DNA from: Methylocapsa aurea
Lineage (GTDB): Bacteria > Pseudomonadota > Alphaproteobacteria > Rhizobiales > Beijerinckiaceae
Length of the DNA stretch: 64,000 nt
NCBI RefSeq assembly: GCF_000746085.1
Contig: NZ_JQKO01000016.1
Span: 37,088-101,087, forward strand
Direction of reading: 5' to 3'
The position numbers and the translations under genes are program-made. The notes beneath the pieces were generated by a model. It made no database searches and had not been told where the DNA came from. It saw only the letters and a program-made list of their open reading frames with translations. Below are positions 8,115-16,983 of the stretch, piece after piece (position 1 is the stretch's first letter; the number at the start of each line of letters is the position of its first letter).

Positions 8115-8666
8115 TTACGGAACCTTCGACCAGGCCGCCTCGGCGAAGGCCTGATCGAGCGGCGTATCGGCGATGTGGTTTGTGTAGTTGGAGAGCGTTT
8201 TCATCCCGACGCCGAGCACGACCTCCAGGATCTGCGCCTTCGCGTATCCAGCGTTCAGGAATCTCTTCGTGTCCTCGTCGGAGGGGCGGCCGCGCGTGCT
8301 GACCACGCTTGCCGTGAATCGTCGGAGCGCATCTAGTTTTGCGTCGGCGATCGGGTTGCCTTCACGGATGGCCTGCACGACCTCGTCCGGCACTTTCTGC
8401 ATCGCGGCAATGATGCTGTGAGCCGCGACGCAATATTCACAATCGTTTTCGTTGCTCGTTGTCAGCAGTACGACTTGCCGCTCGGACGGATTGAAGGAGG
8501 TTTCGTCGAACAAGCCCATCGCGGCGCGGTATGCTTTCAAAAGGGCTGGCGCCTCTGACATTACGGCCAGAAGGTTGGGCAGAAAGCCATAGGCTTTACT
8601 TGCATCGACGAGAGCCCCTTTGGCGGCCTCTGGAGCGGATTCAATAGTATGCACGGCATAGGTCAT
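8115..8666 (-). CDS. AhpD-like carboxymuconolactone decarboxylase family protein
   Basis: A 183-residue protein. Start chosen at 8666 (MTYAVHTIES), which has GGGAG about nine bases upstream. The redox motif NENDCEYCVAAHS (CxxC followed by His) near 78-90 is that of AhpD-like peroxidase-associated proteins; LPNLLAVMSEAPALLKAY near 29 is the usual N-terminal helix. The perfect 26-bp palindrome 23 bases upstream and the TetR gene beyond it indicate repression by that TetR protein, plausibly relieved by an electrophile or oxidant. Confidence 0.88.
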   Translation of the reverse strand: MTYAVHTIESAPEAAKGALVDASKAYGFLPNLLAVMSEAPALLKAYRAAMGLFDETSFNPSERQVVLLTTSNENDCEYCVAAHSIIAAMQKVPDEVVQAIREGNPIADAKLDALRRFTASVVSTRGRPSDEDTKRFLNAGYAKAQILEVVLGVGMKTLSNYTNHIADTPLDQAFAEAAWSKVP

Positions 8667-8688
8667 TTCACTTTCTCCCATTAGTGGT

Positions 8689-8714
8689 ATATCTTGAACG
8701 ATCGTTCAAGATAT
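8689..8714. promoter_or_regulatory. Perfect 26-bp palindromic TetR operator
   Basis: A perfect palindrome centred between 8701 and 8702, half-site TCGTTCAAGATAT. It lies 23 bases upstream of the AhpD-like start and 16 bases downstream of the tetR stop. A second, imperfect copy lies upstream of tetR at 9340-9365, as expected for an autoregulated TetR repressor. Confidence 0.85.
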
Positions 8715-8729
8715 GACCAAAAAAAAAAA

Positions 8730-9311
8730 TTAGTTGAGGCGGCGCATGGCGTCATCGACGATCGAGGAAAGCAATGTCCGGTCGGGGCGGCTGCGAGTCA
8801 ACACCACAAGCCCGATCAGCGAAGCCAGCAGACCACGAGCAGCTTCGACGGGCTTTACGTGAGGCGCGATTTCACCTTGCGCTTTCCCTTTCTTGATCAT
8901 CTGGAGGAAGAAGGCCTCGATTTCCTTCTGCGAATGGGCCACGATTTGGCCTATTTCCGGATCATGCGCGGCAAGCTCTAATGCGGTATTGGTCAAGAAG
9001 CAGCCGCGATTGCCGCCGCTCTCCGAGACCGGCGCGGTGAACGCGAGGAACAGCTGACGAATGGCCTCACGCGGGCCATGGTTTGCCTCGACCTCATCCA
9101 AAAGCTTGCGGCGCACCTTCTCATCGTACATGCGCAGGGCCGCCACGAAGAGCGCGTGCTTGTCGCCGTATGTCGCGTAAAGACTGCCGCGGTTGATCCC
9201 CGTGCAGTCCACAAGGGCTTGCATCGAGGTCGCCTCATAGCCACGGCTCCAAAATGCCTGCATGGCCTTGTCCAGGACCCAATCGACATCGAACTGCTTC
9301 TGCCACGGCAT
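8730..9311 (-). CDS. TetR/AcrR family transcriptional regulator
   Basis: A 193-residue regulator. N-terminal TetR helix-turn-helix: LDKAMQAFWSRGYEATSMQA then TGINRGSLYATYGDKHALF, about residues 12-54. The C-terminal domain has GNRGCFLTNTALELAAHDPE near 100, typical of AcrR/YcdC-like regulators; the Cys could sense electrophiles. Start at 9311 chosen for its strong ribosome site (GGAGAAGGAAA). Two operator copies flank the gene, so it likely represses both itself and the AhpD-like/tautomerase pair. Confidence 0.9.
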   Translation of the reverse strand: MPWQKQFDVDWVLDKAMQAFWSRGYEATSMQALVDCTGINRGSLYATYGDKHALFVAALRMYDEKVRRKLLDEVEANHGPREAIRQLFLAFTAPVSESGGNRGCFLTNTALELAAHDPEIGQIVAHSQKEIEAFFLQMIKKGKAQGEIAPHVKPVEAARGLLASLIGLVVLTRSRPDRTLLSSIVDDAMRRLN

Positions 9312-9339
9312 TTTCCTTCTCCTCGAGAACTTACATAGC

Positions 9340-9365
9340 GAGAATGGAACGATCATTCAAGACAT
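9340..9365. promoter_or_regulatory. Imperfect second copy of the TetR operator
   Basis: GGAACGATCATTCAAGACAT at 9346-9365 matches the 8689-8714 palindrome. The right half (9353-9365) agrees at 11 of 13 positions; the left half is more diverged. It lies 29 bases upstream of the tetR start, consistent with autoregulation. Confidence 0.65.
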
Positions 9366-9540
9366 ATTTGACCCAGAGAGTGGAAGAAATTGTTGGAGGT
9401 CATGCGGCGAGCTGCAATGTCCCGTCGTGTAGTCGCCCGTCGAGCACGGCGACCCCTGGTTGAGCTCGAGATATTTGTCGAAGTCCTTGATCATCTGCAC
9501 AAGTCGTTCGATCTTGCAAACGATCGCACGAGGGTGTGTG

Positions 9541-9654
9541 CCTGCGTTCCGGCTCATCGCGTACGATCAGGTCTCCGCGATCCTCTTGGCGATCCTCGCT
9601 TGTGTTGTGGTTGTCGACGCGATCGGCGCTTGGATGCGCGGCAAGCTTAAATAG
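9541..9654 (+). pseudogene. Remnant: C-terminus of a PhnE/PtxC-type ABC permease
   Basis: The frame reads AFRLIAYDQVSAILLAILAC, then VVVVDAIGAWMRGKLK and stop: the last transmembrane helix and tail of phosphonate/phosphite ABC permeases (PhnE, PtxC). No upstream permease sequence is recognisable, so only about 38 codons survive. The stop is followed by AGGAG and a ptxD start 11 bases on, the gene order of ptxABCD phosphite operons. Confidence 0.6.
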
Positions 9655-9664
9655 GAGTCGGCCA

Positions 9665-9887
9665 ATGCGCGACCTGCCGAAGATCGTGGCGCCCAACAGA
9701 GTTTTCCCTGAGACTCGGCTGTTGCTGGACAGTAACGCCCGCACGGAACTCAACACGACGTCCGATCCCTGGCCATATGAGGAGCTGAAGGGTCGCTGCC
9801 GCGATGCGTTCGGCCTTTTGGCGTTCACGCCTGAAAGGATCGACAAGGCGTTTCTGGATGGCTGCCCGGATCTCGAGATTATCGGTT
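9665..9887 (+). pseudogene. ptxD: Remnant: N-terminus of phosphite dehydrogenase PtxD
   Basis: About 74 codons match the N-terminal catalytic domain of PtxD: LPKIVAPNRVFPETRLLL, then GRCRDAFGLLAFTPERIDK and AFLDGCPDLEIIG. The remembered Pseudomonas stutzeri PtxD has the same LPKLV, RCRDA, DRVDADFL and CPEL landmarks. Homology stops abruptly at EIIG, where the reverse-strand FAD monooxygenase remnant begins. The ribosome site TAGGAG is intact. The NAD-binding and catalytic residues are gone, so it cannot be functional. Confidence 0.7.
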
Positions 9888-10316
9888 CATCCTCAATCTC
9901 TGTTGCGGAACAGCCCTCAGGACGGTTGTCGTGTTGCGCAGCCAGATGCCAAACGATGTCTTCGGCGCAAACCATCCGCCGAATTTTTCGGCCATCGCCT
10001 GCTTCGCATCAACGTACGGTTTGAATCGCGCTTGGTAGGCGCTAAATGCTCCCTCGTAGGCGCCCTCCGACGCCGTGAGCTCTCCGGCGAGGATATAGGA
10101 GCCCGCCATCGCGAGGGCAGATCCTTCACCTGCCAAAAGCGACGGACAGAAGCAGGCGTCTCCGACGAGAGTGATCCGACCATTGGACCAAGCATCCATT
10201 CGGATCTGGCTGACTGCGTCGAAGTAAAGATCGTCGCACGCGTTCAAGGCTTCTAGGATCGTGGGACATTCCCAGCCAGCGCTGCCTCGATCGGCCGGGA
10301 GGGACCGACCGTTCAA
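9879..10316 (-). pseudogene. 5'-truncated FAD-dependent monooxygenase
   Basis: The frame gives the C-terminal third of a PHBH/TetX-type FAD monooxygenase: WECPTILEALNACDDLYFD, then GRITLVGDACFCPSLLAGEG (the GD motif binding FAD), then LAMAGSYILAGEL and FAPKTSFGIWLRN. The N-terminal FAD-binding GxGxxG half is missing and there is no space for it before the antiporter gene at 10416. Its 3' end abuts the ptxD remnant, so a deletion/rearrangement joined two truncated genes tail to tail. Confidence 0.75.
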
Positions 10317-10415
10317 GTTGGCGCTTCGATCATGTATGCGATGGGTAGGCGCGCGCTTCGCCCGTTCACACGCAGTGCAGCCCGGGCTAGCGCATGACTA
10401 TCGCACCGGGCGGCG

Positions 10416-11891
10416 TTACGGTATGAACAGCCATGTGACTACGGCGAAGACTGGCAGAAGGATCGCGCTGGAGCAGAGCATGTAGCCAAGAAAACTCGGC
10501 ATCTTCACGCCAGAGCGCCGTGCGATGGCGTAGACCATGAAATTTGGTGCATTGCCGATATAGGTGTTGGCGCCCATGAACACCGCGCCGAGAGAAATCG
10601 ACTCCAATGTTTCGCGCAGCGGGCCCATGAGCGTCGTCGGATCGCCGCCGGCGAGTTCGAAAAAAACGAGATAAGTTGGCGCATTGTCGAGAAAGGATGA
10701 AAGCAGGCCGGTCGCCCAGAAATAAACAGGATTATTCGGCGCGCCATCCCCAAGTGTAAGAAGTCGACAAATCCCGGCAAACGGTCCGTCCATCCCGGCC
10801 TGAAGCATGGCCATGACGGGAATAATGCAGATGAAAATGCCGGCGAAGAGATAGGTGACCTCCTTGATCGGCTCCCATTCGAAGCTATTTTCCGCCCGCA
10901 CCCGCGCGCTCGTCAAGGCGAGCGAGGCGAGGCCGACGCCGATCATGACCACCTCGCGAACCAGGTTTTGCAGTTCGATCCTCGCACCGAAAAGGTCGAA
11001 GTGGATGCCGGGGCGCCAGATTCCGCTCACAATGATGGCGGAGATTGCCACGGCGATCAGCCAGATATTTATAGTGCCGCTGACGCGGAGACGACCGCCT
11101 TGGGCGGAAGCCGCCGCAGTCGGATCTTCCAGAGATTTCCCAAAATCGCAGAGAGGATAACCATTTTCCCGGGAATGAAAGTAGAAATCGATAAGAAAGA
11201 AAAGCGCGAGCAAGACAGATACCACGAAGAAGGTCTGCGGCCAAAGAACGCGCGTGGTCCAGAAGAAGTCGATGCCTCGTAGGAAGCCGAGGAAAATCGG
11301 CGGATTGCAGAGAGGCGTCAAGCCGCCGCCGATGTTTGAGACGAGAAAAATAAAAAAGACCACGACATGCGCATTGAAGCCGCGGCTTTCATTGGCGCGA
11401 ATGAGCGGCCGGATCAAAATCATCGAAGCGCCGGTTGTCCCGATAAGGCTGGCGAGCGCAGCGCCAAACGCGAGGATTGCACAGTTGAGAACCGGTGAGC
11501 CGGCAAGTCTGCCGCAAATCAAAATGCCTCCCGCCGTGGTGAACAACGCGAAAAGCATGAGAATGAAAGGCAAATATTCGAGCGCCATGCTGTGCGCGAA
11601 AGCCGCCGCCGTCGCGGCTGGACCCTCAATATAAGTGAGGCCGGCGATCGTCAGGGTTGCCCAGAAAACTGCCGCCTTCTCGTAGTGGATATGCCACCAT
11701 TCCTTGACGACGAGCGGGCCAAAGGCGATCGAAAGCAGAATGCCGGCGAAGGGCAGGGCGAGCGGCCAGGGGAGGTGCGCTCCGTGGAGCGGTTCAGTCG
11801 CAGCGGCGGGGCTGGCGATCGCCATGAAAGTGACCGCTCCGGCCACGACTGCGACCGCAGTCGCTGCGCGTTTCGGCGCGTGAACGGCCAT
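10416..11891 (-). CDS. Sodium:proton antiporter-like permease (ArsB/NhaD/CitMHS superfamily)
   Basis: A 491-residue inner-membrane transporter with a signal-like N-terminus and about twelve hydrophobic segments. Characteristic loops are LIGTTGASMILIRPLIRANE (near 160-180), NIGGGLTPLCNPPIFLGFL (near 205) and, in the second half, SSFLDNAPTYLVFFELAGGD near 410 with MGANTYIGNAPNFMVYAIA near 450. These pseudo-symmetric GTTGAS / NAPTY hairpins are typical of the ion-transporter superfamily including NhaD and ArsB. NCBI-style annotation would be sodium:proton antiporter. Arsenite transport is not supported by any visible residue. Confidence 0.82.
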   Translation of the reverse strand: MAVHAPKRAATAVAVVAGAVTFMAIASPAAATEPLHGAHLPWPLALPFAGILLSIAFGPLVVKEWWHIHYEKAAVFWATLTIAGLTYIEGPAATAAAFAHSMALEYLPFILMLFALFTTAGGILICGRLAGSPVLNCAILAFGAALASLIGTTGASMILIRPLIRANESRGFNAHVVVFFIFLVSNIGGGLTPLCNPPIFLGFLRGIDFFWTTRVLWPQTFFVVSVLLALFFLIDFYFHSRENGYPLCDFGKSLEDPTAAASAQGGRLRVSGTINIWLIAVAISAIIVSGIWRPGIHFDLFGARIELQNLVREVVMIGVGLASLALTSARVRAENSFEWEPIKEVTYLFAGIFICIIPVMAMLQAGMDGPFAGICRLLTLGDGAPNNPVYFWATGLLSSFLDNAPTYLVFFELAGGDPTTLMGPLRETLESISLGAVFMGANTYIGNAPNFMVYAIARRSGVKMPSFLGYMLCSSAILLPVFAVVTWLFIP

Positions 11892-12291
11892 GTCTAGCTA
11901 TGCGTTCCTTGATTGCTAAGCGTTATTTCCGGAAACTCGTCGCAGGTTTTCGAAAAAATGACGCAAAGTCGAATGCCCTAAGCGAGATTCCAGCGCCTTT
12001 CCGACGCAATCTTGCCTAGAGCTACTTTAAGTGAAGCAAATGCAGTTTGGCGTCAACAAAATGTGGGCAGCATAATAGAACGGTGAGACCGCAAGATCGG
12101 CGAATGCCGAAACCTTTGACGAAGGCGAGGGTCGCCGCACATCCGAGTGTGATGGGAGCGCGCGTAGAATTGGTTAGCGTTGGACAAAGTCCGGAGCCTT
12201 CATGTCGCTCTCAGCGGGTCAGCGCCGATTTCGTCGCGGCCCGATAGACCGCGTCGCCAATAGTCAGTACATTTAGTACGTAAAGGCTCAA
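11892..12291. other. Intergenic, no gene recognised
   Basis: Four hundred bases between the divergent antiporter and tam genes. Only short unsupported ORFs are present; promoters for both genes must lie here. Confidence 0.5.
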
Positions 12292-13064
12292 ATGACAGAT
12301 TGGGACGCGACTCAGTACTTGAAGTTTGAAAAGGAGCGCACGCGACAATCGATCTCCTGGCCCGAATATCCCATGAGAATCCCCGGACATGTGTGGACAT
12401 GGGCTGTGGACCGGGCAACAGTACCGAACTGCTGGTCAATTGCTTTCCTAGGGCGAGCATTACAGGACTCGATCAATCGCCTGGCATGCTGGCGGCGGCC
12501 AAACTCAGATTGCCGTTCGTCAACTTCGAAGAGATCGATCTAACCCATTGGCGGCCGGACAGGCCTTACGACGTCATCTTCGCCAATGCGAGTCTACAAT
12601 GGCTGCCTGACCACGAAGCACTTTTTCCGCGGCAGGTTTCGCTGCTCACGGTCGGTGGCTGCTTCGCCGTGCAGATGCCGGACACTCTTCAGGAGCCGCT
12701 TCGCGCGCTCATGCGCATGGTCGCCGCCGATGGACCATGGAAGGCAAAGCTGATGTCGGTTGCCAAATCTCGACCGAGAATCGGCACGATTAATGATTAC
12801 TATGACATGCTCGCGACCACGTGCGGTTCAATCGATGTTTGGCGCACTACCTACTTTCATCCGCTTGATAACGCTTCAAAAATCGTGGAATGGATGAAGG
12901 GGTCTGGCCTCGGCCCATTTCTCGCTCCGCTTGATCAAGACCACCGTCGAAGGTTTCTCGAAGAATACGAAGCACGAATCATCGCGGCTTACCCGCCGCA
13001 AATTGACGGCAAAGTTCTCCTTGCCTTTCCGACGCTGTTCATCGTCGCTCGACGAAGCATTTGA
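12292..13064 (+). pseudogene. tam: Trans-aconitate 2-methyltransferase-like gene with one frameshift
   Basis: The start frame reads MTDWDATQYLKFEKERTR, the hallmark N-terminus of Tam. After about 12345 homology continues in another frame: TIDLLARISHENPRTCVDMG, then CGPGNSTELLVNCFP (SAM site), LQWLPDHEALFPR and the usual C-terminus. A single one-base deletion (or two-base insertion) near 12344-12348 explains it; every other part is intact. Tam methylates trans-aconitate to relieve aconitase inhibition. It is either a recent pseudogene or a sequencing error. An IS element lies 70 bases downstream. Confidence 0.8.
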
Positions 13065-13133
13065 ACCCGATAGTGAGCCTATGAGTTCCATAACAGAAAT
13101 TATGCGAATAGAAATTGTAAGCGCAATATTGTG

Positions 13134-14604
13134 ATGACACCATTCAGCAAGGTTGAAATGGCACTCTCCCTCCTTTCGGAGTTACGGGAGGACGTGCCAG
13201 ATGGCGGTGGTGTCAATGAGCGACAAAGAGTTTTCGCGGCTTGATGTTCTTCTCGATGTCGCGGCTGGGCGGATGTCAGTCCGGGAGGCCTGCGCGCTAT
13301 TGGGGATGGGACGTCGGCAGGCGTTTCGATTATTGGCGGGGTTCCGCGCCGACGGCGGGGCTAGCCTGATTTCCAAGCGCCGCGGACGGCCGAGCAACAA
13401 CCGTCTGCCCGACGCGGTGCGCGATCTGACGATGGGCCTGGTCAAGGCTCATTACGCTGATTTTGGTCCGACGCTGGCGTGCGAGAAGCTCGCCGCGCTT
13501 CACGACTGTCGCGTTTCGCGAGAGACGCTGCGCAAATGGATGATCGAGGACGGCTTGTGGATCGACCGGCGCCGCCGCCTGCCCTCGGTGCATCAGCCCA
13601 GGAACCGGCGTGAGCGCACGGGCGAACTGATCCAGATCGACGGCTCAAAACATTTCTGGTTCGAGAACCGCGGCCCCCAATGCACGCTGATCGTCTATAT
13701 CGACGATGCGACGAGCCGGATTCTCCATGCGGCCTTTGTCCCGTCCGAATCGACGCTCGATAATTTGCGCGAGACCCGAGCCTATGTGGAGCAGCATGGG
13801 CGTCCGATCGCTTTTTATTCGGACAAGCACGCCATCTTTCGGGTCAACAAGCGCGACGCGGCCGGCGGCGACGGCATGACTCAGTTTGGGCGCGCGCTGC
13901 ACGAGCTCAACATCGATATTCTCTGCGCCAATTCGGCTCCGGCGAAGGGCCGGGTCGAGCGCTCTTTCGGGACCTTGCAAGACCGCTTGGTGAGGGAGCT
14001 GCGGCTCGCGAACGTAGCGACGCTCGAGGCGGCGAATGCGTTCCTGCCGGGTTTTCTGGAAGCGCATAACGCGCGGTTCGGCAAGCCGCCGTTCGCCGCC
14101 GCCGACGCCCATCGTCCGCTGCAGGAAAATGTGGCGATTGAGGATGTTTTCGCCTGGAAGGAGGAGCGCACGGTCTCGAACAACCTGACGCTGCAGTACG
14201 ACAAGATTCTCTTCATCCTGGAGCCGAACGAGGTGACGCGGCCGCTCGCCCGCAAGCGCGTGACGGTTTTCGACTATCCCGATGGCCGCCTGGCGATTAG
14301 CCATCAAGGTCGGGATTTGCCCTATCGCATGTTTGATCGGCTGCAGCAGGTCGACCAGGCGGCAATCGTCGAAAATAAGCGGCTTGGCCCAGTGCTGGCT
14401 TATGTGGCCGAGCGGCAGAAGGAGCTCGACATGGCGCGCTCGAAAAAGGCGCCGCGGCGGAGGGGCCAGGCGGAGCGGCATATGTTCAAGGTCGGCTGAG
14501 GGCTTTGGCGCCGAGCGAGACCGGGGGCGGCCGCGGCTGCGCAACCCGACCAGCTACGCCGCGGCTGCCCCCTCGCCCAGGTTGTGAGAACGGCTTGGTG
14601 TCAT
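13134..14604 (+). mobile_element. ISNCY-family insertion sequence
   Basis: The transposase gene is flanked by an inverted repeat, ATGACACCA at 13134-13142 and its complement at 14596-14604, giving an element of about 1.47 kb. The terminal repeat was found by eye and is short, so the exact ends are uncertain. No target duplication was identified. Confidence 0.6.
13201..14499 (+). CDS. ISNCY family transposase
   Basis: A 432-residue transposase. N-terminal helix-turn-helix (AGRMSVREACALLGMGRRQA, then FRLLAGFRADGG), then an rve/DDE core: IQIDGSKHFWFENRGP (first Asp near 145), VYIDDATSRIL, AFYSDKHAIF (second acidic site) and ANSAPAKGRVERSFGTLQDR (Glu of GRVER). The C-terminal beta-barrel and basic tail (RSKKAPRRRGQAERHMFKVG) are intact. 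Start at 13201 follows GGGAGG. The gene appears complete. Confidence 0.88.
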   Translation: MAVVSMSDKEFSRLDVLLDVAAGRMSVREACALLGMGRRQAFRLLAGFRADGGASLISKRRGRPSNNRLPDAVRDLTMGLVKAHYADFGPTLACEKLAALHDCRVSRETLRKWMIEDGLWIDRRRRLPSVHQPRNRRERTGELIQIDGSKHFWFENRGPQCTLIVYIDDATSRILHAAFVPSESTLDNLRETRAYVEQHGRPIAFYSDKHAIFRVNKRDAAGGDGMTQFGRALHELNIDILCANSAPAKGRVERSFGTLQDRLVRELRLANVATLEAANAFLPGFLEAHNARFGKPPFAAADAHRPLQENVAIEDVFAWKEERTVSNNLTLQYDKILFILEPNEVTRPLARKRVTVFDYPDGRLAISHQGRDLPYRMFDRLQQVDQAAIVENKRLGPVLAYVAERQKELDMARSKKAPRRRGQAERHMFKVG

Positions 14605-15022
14605 TTGAAAATTGCTGCTGCGGCGCCATTTGTGATTTGCGGCGACAGAAATTATTAAGAGAAATCAATAGAGTATATCATTAGCGTGCCATAAATCTGT
14701 AATCCGACGCAGCGTCGGCGTATCCGGGTCCGCTGGTGAAATTGCCGAGGCCAGGTTTCACGAATTGGGTTCACAAACTTTGGAACTGCAGCGCGCGACA
14801 AAAGCCCTTCTTCACAGGCTTTCTCCGCCCCACGCGCTTCAATTATCAGATCCTGTCGGTTCGCGAACCCGGCACATTCGGAAGCCGGAACGAAAACCTG
14901 GAACCGACACGCCCCTGACAACCCGTTGGAAAGACTTGTATCCCTGCCTCCGCCGACGCGCTATGGCCGGAAACGCTGATCCTGTTTTGGGGCGCTCGGC
15001 GCAGCGCAAAGGGCCTGCCCCA
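14605..15022. other. Intergenic, no gene recognised
   Basis: About 420 bases between the ISNCY element and the LysR-box promoter of the cupin gene. Short ORFs on both strands have no recognisable domains. Confidence 0.5.
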
Positions 15023-15064
15023 GATAGCGTCTGGCTATCGACTCGAAAGCCATTCGATATTTCA
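15023..15064 (+). promoter_or_regulatory. LysR composite box, cupin promoter
   Basis: GATAGC-N5-GCTATC at 15023-15039, then 18 bases, then TATTTCA at 15058-15064. The inverted repeat contains the T-N11-A LysR core. The cupin ATG is 80 bases beyond TATTTCA. The same composite element precedes three other genes up to 21.4 kb. Confidence 0.85.
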
Positions 15065-15144
15065 CCCCGCCTCCCATTTCCTTGATGCTGCATTCGAGCC
15101 GACGCCGATTCCCTGGCTCGGCGTCAGAGACCGGAGATCAAGAA

Positions 15145-15615
15145 ATGAAAAGGCAAAAGTTCTTCCTCCCCGCGGCGCTGCTCGCCGGCGCGGCCGCATT
15201 GCTCGTCACCTCGGCCGAGGCCGGCCAATGCCCTGCCGACAAGGTCAGAGCGGATGCGACGAAACCCGTCGCCACGCCGGGCAAGGGCGTCAGCGACACG
15301 GTGCTGGCGGCGATCGACTTGGCGCAAGAGCCCGCGAACATCGCCGATCGCAAACTACGCCTGCGCAAGCTCGTTGTGCGGCCGCAAGGCGTCGTTCCCT
15401 GGCATAGCCACGGAGATCGGCCCGCCATCATCTATATCGTCGAGGGGACAATCACCGAATACGCCAGCAATTGCGCCGTGCCGATCGTGCATAAGGCCGG
15501 CGACGTCGCCCGCGAAGCGAGCGCGACTTCGCATTGGTGGAAGAACGCCGGACATTCGCCGGTCACGCTGCTCTCCGCCGACGTTCAGCACGACGAGCGT
15601 GATCAGAACATGTGA
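15145..15615 (+). CDS. Exported cupin-domain protein
   Basis: A 156-residue protein with a signal peptide (FFLPAALLAGAAALLVTSAEA), probably cleaved after AEA. The mature part is a single cupin barrel: VPWHSHGDRPAIIYIVEGTI near 93-112 carries the metal-binding HSH motif 1, and a late His (TSHWWKNAG) may complete the site. Family function cannot be assigned to a specific substrate. It is the first gene of a LysR-box transcript, followed 87 bases later by an MFS transporter. Start at 15145 follows GGAG at a usable distance. Confidence 0.85.
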   Translation: MKRQKFFLPAALLAGAAALLVTSAEAGQCPADKVRADATKPVATPGKGVSDTVLAAIDLAQEPANIADRKLRLRKLVVRPQGVVPWHSHGDRPAIIYIVEGTITEYASNCAVPIVHKAGDVAREASATSHWWKNAGHSPVTLLSADVQHDERDQNM

Positions 15616-15702
15616 TCTGCCGATGCAGCGCTCTTGGGGCCCGAATATTGTCGGGCGCCAAATCGTCGCCCTTTCTCGGCAGCTCGTCGGGAGCATTGTG
15701 AA

Positions 15703-16944
15703 ATGCCGTATCAAGCAAAATATCCGACAGTTGGTCCAGCAGGTCGCGCCAATCGAAGTTCCGAGCGCTCGCAGTTGGCGTTCTTCATGCGGGCGCTGAT
15801 GATCGGACTTGTCGCCTTTTTTACCCTGGTGGATCTCTTCGCCACGCAGGCCATTCTTCCGCTGCTGACGAAAGCTTACGGCGTAAGTCCCGGAGAGATG
15901 GGCCTCGCGGTCAACGCGACGACGCTCGGCATGGCGATCGCGAGCCTTGGCGTGGCGTTTTTCAGCCGCGCGATCGATCGCCGCCTCGGCATCCTCGTGA
16001 GCCTCGCGCTCCTCGCCTTGCCGACATTGCTGCTCGCGCACGCCCCCGATCTGTCGACCTTCGCCGGGCTTCGCATCGCGCAGGGGCTCTGCATGGCGTC
16101 GGCTTTCACTCTGACGCTTGCCTATCTCGGCGAAAATTACAGCGCGCGCGAGACAGCGGGCGCCTTCGCCGCCTACATCACCGGAAATGTCGCCTCCAAC
16201 CTATTCGGGAGGCTCATGGCTGCGGGCGTCGCCGACCATTTCGGTCTTGTCACTAATTTTTATGTCTTCGCCGGCCTGAATCTCGCGGGCGCGATCCTCG
16301 TCTATTTCACGATTGACCGGGCTCCCCCGATGCCGGCGGCCGCGGCGAAGCAGGGCTCCGCTTTCGACGCGCTCGCGATGCATCTTCGCGACCGTGCGCT
16401 CCGAGCGAGCTTCATGATCGGCTTTTGCATCCTCTTTGCCTTCATCGGAACCTTCACCTACATCAATTTCATCCTCGTCCGCCCGCCGATCGCGGTTGGC
16501 ATGATGACCGTGGGTTTCATCTATCTGGTCTTCGCGCCGTCCATTGTCACGACGCCGCTGGCCGGCGGGGCAGTCAGCCGTTGGGGGACGCGGCCGACCT
16601 TGTCGGGCTCGCTAGGGCTCGCCGGCCTCGGCCTGCCGCTGGTGTTGGCGCCGCGTCTCGAAGCGGTGGTCGCGGGCATGGTTCTGATCGGTGTTGGAAC
16701 GTTTTTAGCGCAAGCGGTCGCAACGGGATTCGTCGGGCGCGCGGCTACGAAAGATCGCGGCGCCGCGAGCGGCATCTATCTCGCGAGCTATTTTTGCGGC
16801 GGCCTCGCCGGTACGGCGGTTCTGGGCTTGATTTTCGACCATTTCGGCTGGCCGGCCTGCGTCCTCGGCATCGCTGTCGCGCTCGCGGCGGCGGCGTTTC
16901 TCACATCGCGGCTGACGATCGAGTCGGGTCGCATGGCGGTATAG
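15703..16944 (+). CDS. MFS transporter (YnfM/arabinose-efflux type)
   Basis: A 413-residue, twelve-helix major facilitator. LVDLFATQAILPLLTKAYGV near 35-54 and the loop FFSRAIDRRLGILVSLALL near 87 (cytoplasmic motif A region) identify the family; a second half-repeat begins near RASFMIGFCILFAF. The nearest named relative by pattern is the YnfM/YdhP efflux group. The start at 15703 follows GGGAG by about nine bases. It lies downstream of the cupin gene in the same orientation and is probably part of the LysR regulon. Confidence 0.85.
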   Translation: MPYQAKYPTVGPAGRANRSSERSQLAFFMRALMIGLVAFFTLVDLFATQAILPLLTKAYGVSPGEMGLAVNATTLGMAIASLGVAFFSRAIDRRLGILVSLALLALPTLLLAHAPDLSTFAGLRIAQGLCMASAFTLTLAYLGENYSARETAGAFAAYITGNVASNLFGRLMAAGVADHFGLVTNFYVFAGLNLAGAILVYFTIDRAPPMPAAAAKQGSAFDALAMHLRDRALRASFMIGFCILFAFIGTFTYINFILVRPPIAVGMMTVGFIYLVFAPSIVTTPLAGGAVSRWGTRPTLSGSLGLAGLGLPLVLAPRLEAVVAGMVLIGVGTFLAQAVATGFVGRAATKDRGAASGIYLASYFCGGLAGTAVLGLIFDHFGWPACVLGIAVALAAAAFLTSRLTIESGRMAV

Positions 16945-16983
16945 GGCCAAGGGCGGCAATAACAGTCTTTAGGCTCATCTGAA

